Origin: Phymorhynchus buccinoides
Taxonomy: Eukaryota > Mollusca > Gastropoda > Neogastropoda > Raphitomidae
DNA length: 64,000 nt
Assembly: GCA_017654935.2 (NCBI GenBank)
Contig: CM065711.1
Coordinates: forward strand, 31,847,371 to 31,911,370
Direction of reading: 5' to 3'
The translations under genes were made by a program, and so were the position numbers. This document shows, piece by piece, positions 56,160 to 64,000 of the stretch (the stretch's first letter is position 1; the number at the start of each line of letters is the position of its first letter). A model generated the notes under the pieces. It had not been told where the DNA came from and ran no database searches. It worked only from the letters and a program-made list of their open reading frames with translations.

Positions 56160-58661
56160 GTAAGTCTACGCAATGTTTAATAGCAGTACAACTTCTGGAT
56201 TTTTTTCAGGTTGTTTCAGAAAGTTTGGTGCCCCCCAAATTTGAAACTTCTTGAACTTCTTCTTCTTCTTCCGGTTAAAGCGCCCACAATCAACAATTTG
56301 ATGTTTATGGCACTATTTCGGTCGAGGTCCGAAGTCGGAAAAACAAAAGAATAAAATAAAATAGTAACATAAAAGAAAAAGAGAGAGCAATGACCCAGCC
56401 AGCTGGTTCTATGTGGATCCCCAACATGATGCCCGTCAAAACAGGAACACCTTATTTAAAGTTATTTAAAAAACAAAACAAACAAAAAACAGTTTTTATT
56501 ACAAGCCTACTGTGAGTACTAAAGCAAGTTAGAAAGATGAGTTTCATTGTTAAAGCAATAACATTAAATTAATATAGGTTAATTCAAAAATCTCCTGGAC
56601 AGTAACAAAATTTTTAGTCAAATAATTTTTGATTTGGACGATTGATTTGAAGTCGTACTTTTTACCCCATGCAATATGCAAACATGTAAAATAAATTTCA
56701 AATGGATGGGACGTTTTATAAGCCACGAGGCTTAAAGGCTGAAGCCTGTCCCTACCTACCTACCTACCTACCTACCTAGGTGTGCTGTTACTACTACTAC
56801 TACTAGTTTTAATACTATAGTAATGTTAATTACTAAATGGTCAGGTCAGGTCAGGTCAGGTATTTGGACGACCAGGCCTTGCAGCCTCTCAATGCGTCCT
56901 TCCTTTTGGTTAGAGTTTGGCAATTGCTGTGGCGGTTTTTAGCATCCATATTGATGCACTAATCATGGATGTACTTCAAGTTCAACAGGGCAATTTGTGG
57001 ATCACTGTCTAGGAGGTTTTTGAATTTGTTATGTAAGTATCTGAGGCCAGTTTAGTATGTGCAGGGAGGTTGTTCCAATATTGGGTGACTGTTAGAAAAA
57101 AAGTTTTTTCTAATGTTAGTTCTGCTGTACCTGGTTAGGATCTTAAGTTCACTATTACGGGTTTTTATTTCGTTAGACAAGTGAAACAAGCCTTTGTTAG
57201 TATTGTCAGTGCCTTGAAAAATCTTGTAAACATTTATCAAATCTCCCCTTAGTCTTCTGTATTTTAAAGATGGCAAGTCTAATTTACTTAGCCTGTCCTC
57301 ATAATCCAAATTTTTCATGGATTTTATCAGTTTGGTTGCTCTCCTCTGTACCTTCTCAATTGCACTGGACTGTCGTTTAAGAAATGCAGATTATTAAATT
57401 AAAACTTCGTGAAACTGAAACAAGTTTAACCAGGAAGTATTTTAACTAAGTCATAAGTTTCTTTATTGGCATTGTTATTGTACAACGCACATATCAAAAT
57501 TAAAATATTAAATAAAAATATAAAACAAATTTATATTAAAACAAATATATTGTAGCTCTAGGTCTCTCACACCACACCCAATCGTTCATCCGCTCTCCGC
57601 TATCTTGCTCACTCATCATGCAACCCACCACCACTTCCGCCTTCATTTTTAACCCATTATTTTATTTTTTCCTTCCTTTCCTCCTTTTTCCCTTGTTCCT
57701 TTTCTCTTTTTTTTTTCTTCTTCTTTTTCCCTCCCTTTTTTTTAAGGTAGTCTTTTTTCCCCTGAAGATCTACTAAAAAGAATATCCCACAATGCCACAT
57801 CCTCCACCCTCGCATCCTCCGATGTGTTAGATTATGTGTGTCATTAGATCCTTTCAACACGCTCTAGATGCACAACACTGTTTCTCTCACACACATGCTT
57901 GCACACACACACACACACACACAGCATGCACATACACACATGCATGTACACACACACACTTTGTACGTATGCGCAAGTTTGCTCATGAATACACACATGT
58001 ATGCTCACGCGCACACACACGTACATATGTATGTTGTATACACACACTTGTATGCTTGCTCTCACACACACACACACACACACACACGTTCACATACACA
58101 CTCACACACACATACACACACACACACATTATACACACACTCATGCATAAGTATTGTTTGGTACACACCTATCTGACATACCATTTTAATAACAAAAATG
58201 ATCTTGTAATAAAATTTAAATCACGTTTCGACTTATTCTCCATCCGCAGTTGGCCTGCTGCTTTGGCAGTGCGGCGTGTAGCTGTTGCTGTGCTGCCTGC
58301 CCTTCCTGCAAAAACTCCACAGCCTCACGCATCGGCTATTCCGTCATGCTGCTGGTCGGAACAATCGTCGCTTGTGTCATGTTGGCTCCTGACATACGCC
58401 AAGAGCTCGATAAGGTGAGGGAGGGGGAGAGAGAGAGAGAGTATTATTTATTAGGTACTTTATTTTCACAGAGGCGTCTCTGTGAAATTCGGGTTGCTCT
58501 CACCTGGAGAGCACACCGCAGCCAGAGGCGCGCCACCCTTTTTTTTTTTCATGCGATTTTTGTCACTGATGAGGGGGGGGGGGGGGGGGGGGGTAATTTG
58601 ACCAAATGACAACTTTTTCGTTGCCACTGGGTTTAATGTATGCTAAGTGCATGGGCATACG

Positions 58662-58692
<31 letters not shown>

Positions 58693-59480
58693 TCCACGTT
58701 CAGACCGTTAAGGCCTAGTGCAGAATGAGAGGAAAAAATCCCCTGTACCCAGGTTCGAATTCGGGTTTACTTGACACGAAGCGAACGCGATACCACTGTG
58801 CCACTCTACACCTTTAAGAGAGAAACTCAGAGAGAGAGTGTGTGTGTGTGTGTGTGTGTGTTATTCCATCATGCTGCTGGTCGGAATAATTGTCGCTTAT
58901 GTCATGTTGGCTCCTGACACGCCAAGAACTTGATATGGTGAGAGAGAGAGAGTGTGTGTTAGACTTAGAGTGTAGAGTGGCACAGTGGTAGCGCGTTCGC
59001 TTCATGTCAAGTAAACCCTAGTTCGAACCTGGGTACAGGGGATTTTTCCTCTCGTTTTGCACTAGCCGACTAGGCCTTGCGGTCTGAACGTGGAATCTTT
59101 CGGATGAGACGATAAACCGAGGTCCCATGTGCTCATGCACTTAGCACACGTTAAACCCAGTGGCAATGAAAAAGTTGTCATTTGGTCAAAATTTACCCCC
59201 CTCCCTTCCTTCCTCGTCACACAAAAATCGCATGCAACAACAAAAATTAAAAAATTGGGTGGCGCGCCTCTGGCTGCGACGCGCTCCAGGTGTGAGCAAC
59301 ACGAATTTCACAGAGACGCCTCTGTGACTATAATGTACCTAACCTAACCTTATTCCATCATGCTGCTGGTCGGAACAATCTTCGCCTGTTGCATGCTGGC
59401 TTCTGACATTCGCCAAGAACTCGACAAGATGAGAGAGGGACAGAAACTGTATGCATGTGAGAGTCAGAGAGAGAGAGAGA

Positions 59481-59520
<40 letters not shown>

Positions 59521-61284
59521 TGTGTGTGTATGTGTTTAACCTCATTTATTCGTTTTATTAAAAAGAACAACATGAGTCATGAAATTCTTTTAAGATAGTG
59601 AAACTAATAAAAGTGCTTTTATTAAATCTTACTGAGCACTGCTTGCAAAAATAGACATTTTCTAAGTAATTGTATTTGAATAATTTATTCATTATTTATT
59701 TTCCCACAGATCCCTGGCCTGTGCAAAGATTTTGTCGACATCAGCGTCTACAAGAGCTCGGACGATCGAGCGGAGCAGTGTGACAACGTTGTTGGATTCT
59801 TGGCGGTGTACCGCGTCTGTTTTGCCATGGCTGGGTTCTTTGTCTTGCTGGCCCTCGTCATGATCAAAGTGAAATCGTCCAGAGACCCTCGAGCCAAGTT
59901 TCAGAATGGGTGAGAGAGGGGGGGGGGGAGAGAGGGGGGGGGGGATGTCAGAATGTGTGTGTCTGTTTTGATATGGCGGCGTTCTTTTGTTGGATGGCTC
60001 TCGTCATGATCAAAGTGAAATCGTCCAGAGACCCTCGAGCCAAGTTTCAGAATAGGTGAGAGAGGGGGGTGGGGTGGAGAGAAGGGGTGGGGGGTGGAAA
60101 TGTCAGAATGAGGGGGTGTTTAAGTACAAGATTGCCAACAAATAATGACTTTGAGATGGAGGGTCGTAAACATGATGTTTAAAGTACAAGATTGCCAACA
60201 AATGTTTGAATGGAGGGTCGTAAACATGAGATTGCCAAGATTGCCAACAAATAATGACTTTGAGATGGAGGGTCGTAAACAGGGGGTCGTAAACAGATGA
60301 GGGTGTAAACATGATGGGGGTGTTTAAAGTACAAGATTGCCAACAAAATAATGACTTTGAGATGGAGGGTCGTAAACATGATGAGGGTGTTACAAGATTG
60401 CCAACAAAAAAATGACTTTGAGATAGGGTCAAGATTGTTTAAAGTACAAACAAAAAAAATGACTTTGAGATGGAGGGTCGTAAACATGATGGGGGTGTTT
60501 AAGTACAAGATTGCCAACAAAAAATGACTTTGAGATTGAGGGTCGTAAACATGATGAGGGTGTTTAAAGTACAAGATTGCCAACAAAAAATGACTTTGAG
60601 ATGGAGGGTCGTAAACATGATGAGGGTGTTTAAGTACAAGATTGCCAACAAATAATGACTTTGAGATGGAGGGTCGTAAACATGATGAGGGTGTTTAAGT
60701 ACAAGATTGCCAACAAATAATGACTTTGAGATGGAGGGTCGTAAACATGAGGGGGGTGTTTAAAGCACAAATGAAACTATCGTTAATAGATACAAATAAA
60801 AAATTAAAAAATATAAAAAAAGTGCCTTTGCCGAGAATCGAACCTGGAACCATTGGCATGACAGACAGACACTCTACCAATGAGCTATCGAGGCTTTCAG
60901 TGTTGATGAGTTTCTTAACTCATGTTGTCTGTTGAATACTCTCTAACCCACTTATCTAAAATGTTATCTGTTTGTTATCTGTTTACAGTGTTGTTTTAAG
61001 TATTTAATTATTCAAATCATTATTGTTTGAAAGCTTGCATAAACATCTATGTGTATTTGAAAGTTTGAACAATGTACGCCTTCTATTTCCCGAGAAAATA
61101 CCAACGTTAAAGTTTGGAGATTAGACCACGGACACAACGCACACACACGCACACGCACACGCACACGCACACACACACACACAACCGAACAACTATTATA
61201 CTATAGACTCACTTCGTGTTAACACAATGTAGTATGTACGCCTTCTATTTCCCGAGAAAATGCCAAAGATTAGACCACGGACGC

Positions 61285-61336
<52 letters not shown>

Positions 61337-61337
61337 T

Positions 61338-61378
<41 letters not shown>

Positions 61379-63372
61379 TATGACACAAACATACAGTATT
61401 TATACGGCGCTGAATCTTGATAGAAATCAAATCAAGTCAGAAAAGCGTGTAGCTGAAGCCACGAAACAAATCGGCTGTTTTCACACACGTTAGCATTCAT
61501 AACGCATTCAAGCAAAAATGCAATACAAAGCGAACACACACGTATGACATAAATGGTATACAGCAGAAAAAGACCTAAAGGCAAGAGAGAGAAGAGAAAG
61601 AGAGTGGAGCCTCAATGATGATCCCTTGGGGGGCCTAACAGGTGGGTTTTGAGGTTAGATTTGAAAGCAGAGAGGGTCGGTCGCTGACGGAGGGAAAGAG
61701 GAAGTTTGTTCCAAGATGTCGGACCTGAGACCAGTTGAAAGCTTATACCTAGGGATCTGGAGAGAAAGAGGGTCAGAAACTGAACGTAATGTGCGAGCTG
61801 GTGTATAAATGGAAATATCGCACACGCACGCACACACACACACAGAGCCAAAAATCATTATGAAATGTGTCGATGCTAACAATATCATTTTGTTTCCCAG
61901 GTTCTGGTTCTTCAAGGTTCTGATTATGGTGGGTCTGTGTGTGGCCGCCTTCTTCATCCCCCGAGGGGACTTTGGGAAAGGTGTGTTTTTGTGCTTCTTC
62001 TTCTTCCTCTTCTTTTGTTCTGATTGTATTTTGTATTGTCCTTTTCTTCTTCTTTTCTTTGAATTTGTCTTCTCCTTCTTTATCTTCTTCTGGAGAGAAA
62101 GAGGGTCAAAAACTGAACTTCTTCTTGTGTCTTCTTCTTCTTCTTCTTTCTTCAAGGTTCTTCCTTCTCTTCTTCTTCTTCTTCTTCTTCTTCTTCTTCT
62201 TCTTCTTCTTCTTCTTTCTTCTTCTTCTTCTTCTTCTTCTTCTTTTCTTCTTCTTTTTGTCCTTCTTCTTCTTCTTCTTTACTTCTTCTTCTTCTTTTTC
62301 TTCTTCTTCTTCTTCTTCTTCTTCTCTTTTGTCATTTGTTTCTTCTTCTTCATTTTCATCTTCTTTGCCTTTTTCTTCTTCTTCCTCTTCTTCTCTTTTG
62401 TCCTTTTCTTCTTCTTCTTCTTCTCCTTCTCCTTCTTCTTCCTCTTCATCATCATCTTCTTCTTCTTCTTCTTCTTCTTCGTGACCTCCTAAGCTGCAGC
62501 AAAGCAAAAGCTGCTTAATGTTGTCTGGGGAGTCTGTCTGTCGGTTCCCGGTTGGCTGACTATCCGACTACGCTACCCACGATAGCGTTTAAACAGAGGG
62601 GCCTGGGACCCTCACATTTTGCGTGTGGATGGGCAGTTAGGATATCTAGGCCAAGTTCGAAAATGAAGGTCGTTGGTCAAAGGTTAAGGTCGCTAGGGCT
62701 GAAAATGCTTGCCCCATGACTGCTTGATTAAACAGCGTTTTCACAATCTAGTTCTCTTTTTTTTATATTCTTCTTTTCCACCCCTTTATGCTCTTTTTTT
62801 CCCCCTGAACCTCACCTGCTCTTCTTGCTCATCGACTCTGCTCGACTGCTCACCTTTAATACCCTGTATAAATAGTTCCCCCACCTTCTGGAAGTTCTGT
62901 GCTTGTAGCTTCCTCTAATCTGTCACTCTTTGACTCTGCCTTTTCCCTTTGCTTGCTGTCGTCTACTATCTTTCTGCCTTACCGGTGGTCCATTCTCCTT
63001 CCCTTTTTTCACGAAACACTTTCAAGAACATTTCCTCCACCAGCCGAAGTCGGACTTGCTGGGCCTGACTATTTCTTAGTTAGGCGCATAACGGCAGCAT
63101 GACGCATCTGCACTCATAATTGACAGGAAGCTGTCTGAGCGATCGAAGAAAAAAAAGCTGGTTCTTCTCATGGACTTTGCCCACCTTTAAAGTGACGTTG
63201 ACTGATTGATTGATTGATTGATTGATGTTTTCAGCGTGGATGGTGATAGGGCTCATTGGTGCCTTCCTGTTCATCCTCATTCAGCTGGTCCTCCTCATCG
63301 ACTTTGCCCACGGCTGGGCCGACAGCTGGGTGGGACGGTATGAAGAAGATGGGTCTAAGGCGCACTATGTGG
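56139..63372 (+). CDS. SERINC: SERINC (serine incorporator) gene, first five coding exons; continues past the window
   Basis: Exons 56139-56159, 58250-58414, 59710-59909, 61901-61980 and 63235-63372 join in phase to 201 codons. The product opens [20 protein letters not shown], the Cys-rich start typical of SERINC/TMS1 proteins. Membrane segments are [17 protein letters not shown] (about residues 37-53), [20 protein letters not shown] with the conserved KSSRDPRA after it, [20 protein letters not shown], and [20 protein letters not shown] followed by [23 protein letters not shown] is a family hallmark. SERINC proteins are about 450 residues with 9-11 membrane helices. They have been linked to serine incorporation into phosphatidylserine and sphingolipids and, more recently, to lipid scrambling, in endomembranes and the plasma membrane. 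About half the gene lies beyond the right edge. Exons 2 and 3 have partial tandem copies. Confidence 0.96.
56830..57370 (-). pseudogene. Non-LTR retrotransposon reverse transcriptase C-terminal remnant
   Basis: Minus-strand frame: [56 protein letters not shown]. This is the '[11 protein letters not shown]......Y..RL..L.L.SL..RR.RGDLI..YKI' motif of invertebrate non-LTR elements. The frame breaks after about 88 codons, and the tail includes [17 protein letters not shown] dead copy in SERINC intron 1, opposite to the gene. Confidence 0.88.
57890..58140. repeat. (CA)n-rich microsatellite
   Basis: CA interrupted by TG-containing pieces. It precedes SERINC exon 2 by about 110 bp. A pyrimidine-rich stretch is at 57655-57740. 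Confidence 0.92.
58250..58414 (+). CDS. SERINC: SERINC coding exon 2
   Basis: Acceptor TCCATCCGCAG, donor GATAAG/gtgagg, phase 0 at both ends, 55 codons: [55 protein letters not shown]. It contains the Cys-rich N-terminus and first membrane helix. The last 75 nt or so recur twice downstream. Confidence 0.96.
58446..58812 (-). mobile_element. SINE, full-length, reverse orientation
   Basis: Mirror of 58975-59345. Tail TTTCACAGAGGCGTCTCTGT; GGCGCGCCACC; central ACGGGACCTCGGTTTATCGT; tRNA-like head with B-box complement CCAGGTTCGAATTCGGG and A-box complement CGCGATACCACTGTGCCAC. A poly-G run is inside. In SERINC intron 2. Confidence 0.9.
58862..58937 (+). pseudogene. SERINC exon 2, partial copy i (donor half)
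   Basis: ATGCTGCTGGTCGGAATAAT onward parallels the 3' half of exon 2 and retains a donor (ATATG/gtgaga). A 2-nt deletion (GACACGCC) breaks the frame, and there is no acceptor. Confidence 0.88.
58975..59345 (+). mobile_element. SINE, full-length, tRNA-headed with conserved central domain
   Basis: Head GTGGCACAGTGGTAGCGCG (A box) and TAGTTCGAACCTGGG (B box) resemble RNA polymerase III promoter boxes of a tRNA. The centre TTTCGGATGAGACGATAAAC and ACCGAGGTCCC is a conserved domain I associate with molluscan SINEs. The 3' part is GGTGGCGCGCCTCTGGCTGC and CACAGAGACGCCTCTGTGAC, ending TAATGTACCTAACC. Other copies: 2168, 13425, 32322, 35104, 58446. Confidence 0.9.
59350..59428 (+). pseudogene. SERINC exon 2, partial copy ii (donor half, donor lost)
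   Basis: Reads [26 protein letters not shown] in frame with no indel. Four residues differ from exon 2 and five changes are silent. The donor is mutated (AAG/atgaga), and there is no acceptor because SINE sequence abuts it. Confidence 0.9.
59710..59909 (+). CDS. SERINC: SERINC coding exon 3
   Basis: Acceptor TTTTCCCACAG, donor AATGG/gtgaga; phase 0 in, phase 2 out. Encodes [20 protein letters not shown] (the lumenal IPG-C loop), then helix [20 protein letters not shown] and [15 protein letters not shown]. Confidence 0.96.
59961..60055 (+). pseudogene. SERINC exon 3, partial copy (donor half)
   Basis: GTCATGATCAAAGTGAAATC onward is essentially identical to the exon 3 end, with donor AATAG/gtgaga, 146 bp downstream. 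The first part has diverged (GATATGGCGGCGTTCTTTTG), and there is a TAG in frame where exon 3 has TGG. Confidence 0.9.
60110..60775. repeat. Minisatellite, ~65 bp unit, about 10 copies
   Basis: Unit built from GGAGGGTCGTAAACATGATG, AGGGTGTTTAAGTACAAGAT, TGCCAACAAATAATGACTTT, GAGAT. Units vary by truncation and by A-run length. It lies in SERINC intron 3 directly after the exon 3 partial copy. Confidence 0.95.
60830..60894 (-). tRNA. tRNA-like sequence (pseudo-tRNA or SINE head)
   Basis: On the minus strand: TAGCTCATTGGTAGAGTG (A box/D arm) and GGTTCGATTCTCGGC (B box/T arm). GCC starts pair with GGC ends, but two acceptor pairs are mismatched and the anticodon stem around TCTGTCTGTCATGCC does not pair. 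At 65 nt it is short. It could be a decayed tRNA gene or a tRNA-derived SINE head; a functional tRNA is unlikely. Confidence 0.45.
60896..61394. repeat. Intron 3 sequence with duplicated block and CA runs
   Basis: GTACGCCTTCTATTTCCCGAG with AGATTAGACCACGGAC occurs at about 61075 and 61235. Each copy is followed by (CA)n (61139-61180, 61288-61378). Confidence 0.8.
61385..61815 (-). pseudogene. Non-LTR retrotransposon, CR1/L2-like, 3' end copy 2
   Basis: Minus-strand frame [40 protein letters not shown] matches 52336-52602, with a deletion of YKLSTVGRRSFA-equivalent residues. The 3' tail TCAGCGCCGTATAAATACTG lies at 61395-61420. Antisense in SERINC intron 3. Another tail-only piece is at about 63475-63520. 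Confidence 0.85.
61901..61980 (+). CDS. SERINC: SERINC coding exon 4
   Basis: Acceptor TTTGTTTCCCAG, donor AAAG/gtgtgt; phase 2 in, phase 1 out. Encodes (G)[31 protein letters not shown] and FFIP are conserved SERINC motifs. Confidence 0.96.
61985..62485. repeat. (CTT)n microsatellite
   Basis: Nearly 500 bp of CTT with TTT and CTC interruptions, immediately after the exon 4 donor. The minus-strand Glu/Lys-rich and plus-strand Phe/Ser/Leu-rich frames are repeat translations. 62486-62860 holds nothing recognised. Confidence 0.95.
62860..63150 (+). repeat. Dispersed repeat family G, copy 6
   Basis: TTCTGGAAGTTCTGTGCTTG, TTTGACTCTGCCTTTTCCCT, AAGTCGGACTTGCTGGGCCT and AGTTAGGCGCATAACGGCAG. It ends about 85 bp before SERINC exon 5. 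Confidence 0.82.
63235..63372 (+). CDS. SERINC: SERINC coding exon 5
   Basis: Acceptor GATGTTTTCAG, donor TGTGG/gtgagt; phase 1 in, phase 1 out. Encodes (A)[45 protein letters not shown]. The hallmark [12 protein letters not shown] stretch is here. A (GATT)n run lies just before the acceptor. Confidence 0.96.
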
Positions 63373-63579
63373 GTGAGTCTATTCTGATTCCTGCCCAGTT
63401 TGTCATAATAGCAGCTGACAGACACTTGCACACATGTGCACACGCCTACACAATCACACACACAACAACAACATACAGTATTTATACGGCGCTGAATCTT
63501 GATAGAAATCAAATCAAGGCGCACACACACACGTTAGCATTCATAGCACATCATATAGTAAAAAGCCAACTGTCCGTCC

Positions 63580-64000
63580 GTGTGTCTGTGTGTCTGAAGC
63601 ACGAAACGGGCCTTATAACTCCGCCGTTTTTCGACCGATTCGCTTCAAATTTGCTGTGAGCCCTAACGGGGCGATGGCAACGGCAGCCGAGGCGGCCGTG
63701 TCATTTGCGCGGTTTTGCAAATGCGCGAAACGCGCATCCGACGGCCTTTCGGCGCCCGTATCTCCGGTATTTCTGGACCGATTGCCTTCAAATTTGGCAG
63801 ATATATGACCGGGGACGGTGACTATCAATGTGCCAAACCGGAAGCGAATCCATTACTTAGGCGCATAACAGCAGCATGATGCAAAATGGGCCTTATAACT
63901 CTACCGGTTTTCAACCGAATCGCGTCAAATTTGCTGTCAGGCTTGCTGTCACCGGGGCAAAGCCTGGCAGCAAATTTGAAGAAAATCGGGAGATCGCGTC
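63580..64000. repeat. Unclassified repeat with internally recurring motif
   Basis: CTTATAACTC(C/T)(A/G)CCG-TTTT-CGACCGATTCGCTTCAAATT recurs in variants at about 63610, 63775 and 63895, each with a GCTTCAAATTTG-like core after an ACCGATT. The sequence is GC-rich. It lies in SERINC intron 5. No gene supported. Confidence 0.55.

Noticed and set aside
57834..58609. A 194-codon frame containing the SERINC exon 2 region in another frame, starting in the CA repeat
   Set aside because: The SERINC frame is set by the acceptor at 58248-58249 and the conserved Cys-rich sequence; the longer frame is a shadow.
60830..60894. A functional tRNA gene
   Set aside because: A and B boxes are good, but the anticodon stem does not pair and the acceptor stem has mismatches. 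Kept only as tRNA-like.
61809..62507. Phe/Leu/Ser-rich plus-strand frame continuing SERINC exon 4, and a Glu/Lys-rich minus-strand frame
   Set aside because: Past 61980 it reads the (CTT)n intron; the exon 4 donor and phase to exon 5 are clear.

Overview
This is eukaryotic, animal DNA. It holds two conserved multi-exon genes on the + strand, separated and invaded by repeats. Long introns, GT-AG splice sites, tRNA-headed SINEs, non-LTR retrotransposon remnants, TTAA- and TA-flanked miniature elements and kilobases of GA/CT/CA satellite fit a marine lophotrochozoan, most likely a gastropod mollusc. That taxonomic guess is inference.

Layout. (1) 548-17159: a complete CCDC43 orthologue with six coding exons that splice in phase to 218 codons plus stop. 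Its introns hold foldback elements, MITEs, a ~3.9 kb pyrimidine minisatellite (4385-8250) and nested piggyBac-like elements. Three of its six exons (2, 4, 6) sit beside tandem partial copies of themselves. The extreme case is 14834-17009: 23 partial copies of the last exon with its splice acceptor stand in front of the real exon. (2) 17.5-56 kb: no conserved host gene was recognised. This stretch holds MITE families (piggyBac-, pogo-, Harbinger-, hAT-, MULE-like), degenerate transposase and reverse-transcriptase pieces, SINEs and microsatellites. A 134 bp insertion with a U2-snRNA-derived head (42911-43044) sits inside a pogo-like element. (3) 56139 to the right edge: the 5' five coding exons of a SERINC gene (serine incorporator, multipass membrane protein), which continues beyond the window. 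Its exons 2 and 3 also have partial tandem copies, here carrying the donor side.

The two genes are functionally unrelated as far as can be seen: one is a small coiled-coil protein, the other a membrane protein. What unites them is the local duplication of exon halves together with their splice sites. This recurs in five of eleven exons. Several copies differ from the working exon mainly at third codon positions. That pattern, the exon-6 array and the U2-headed SINE are the most interesting observations here. Most other open frames are translations of GA/CT, CA/GT or TCA repeats and are not genes.
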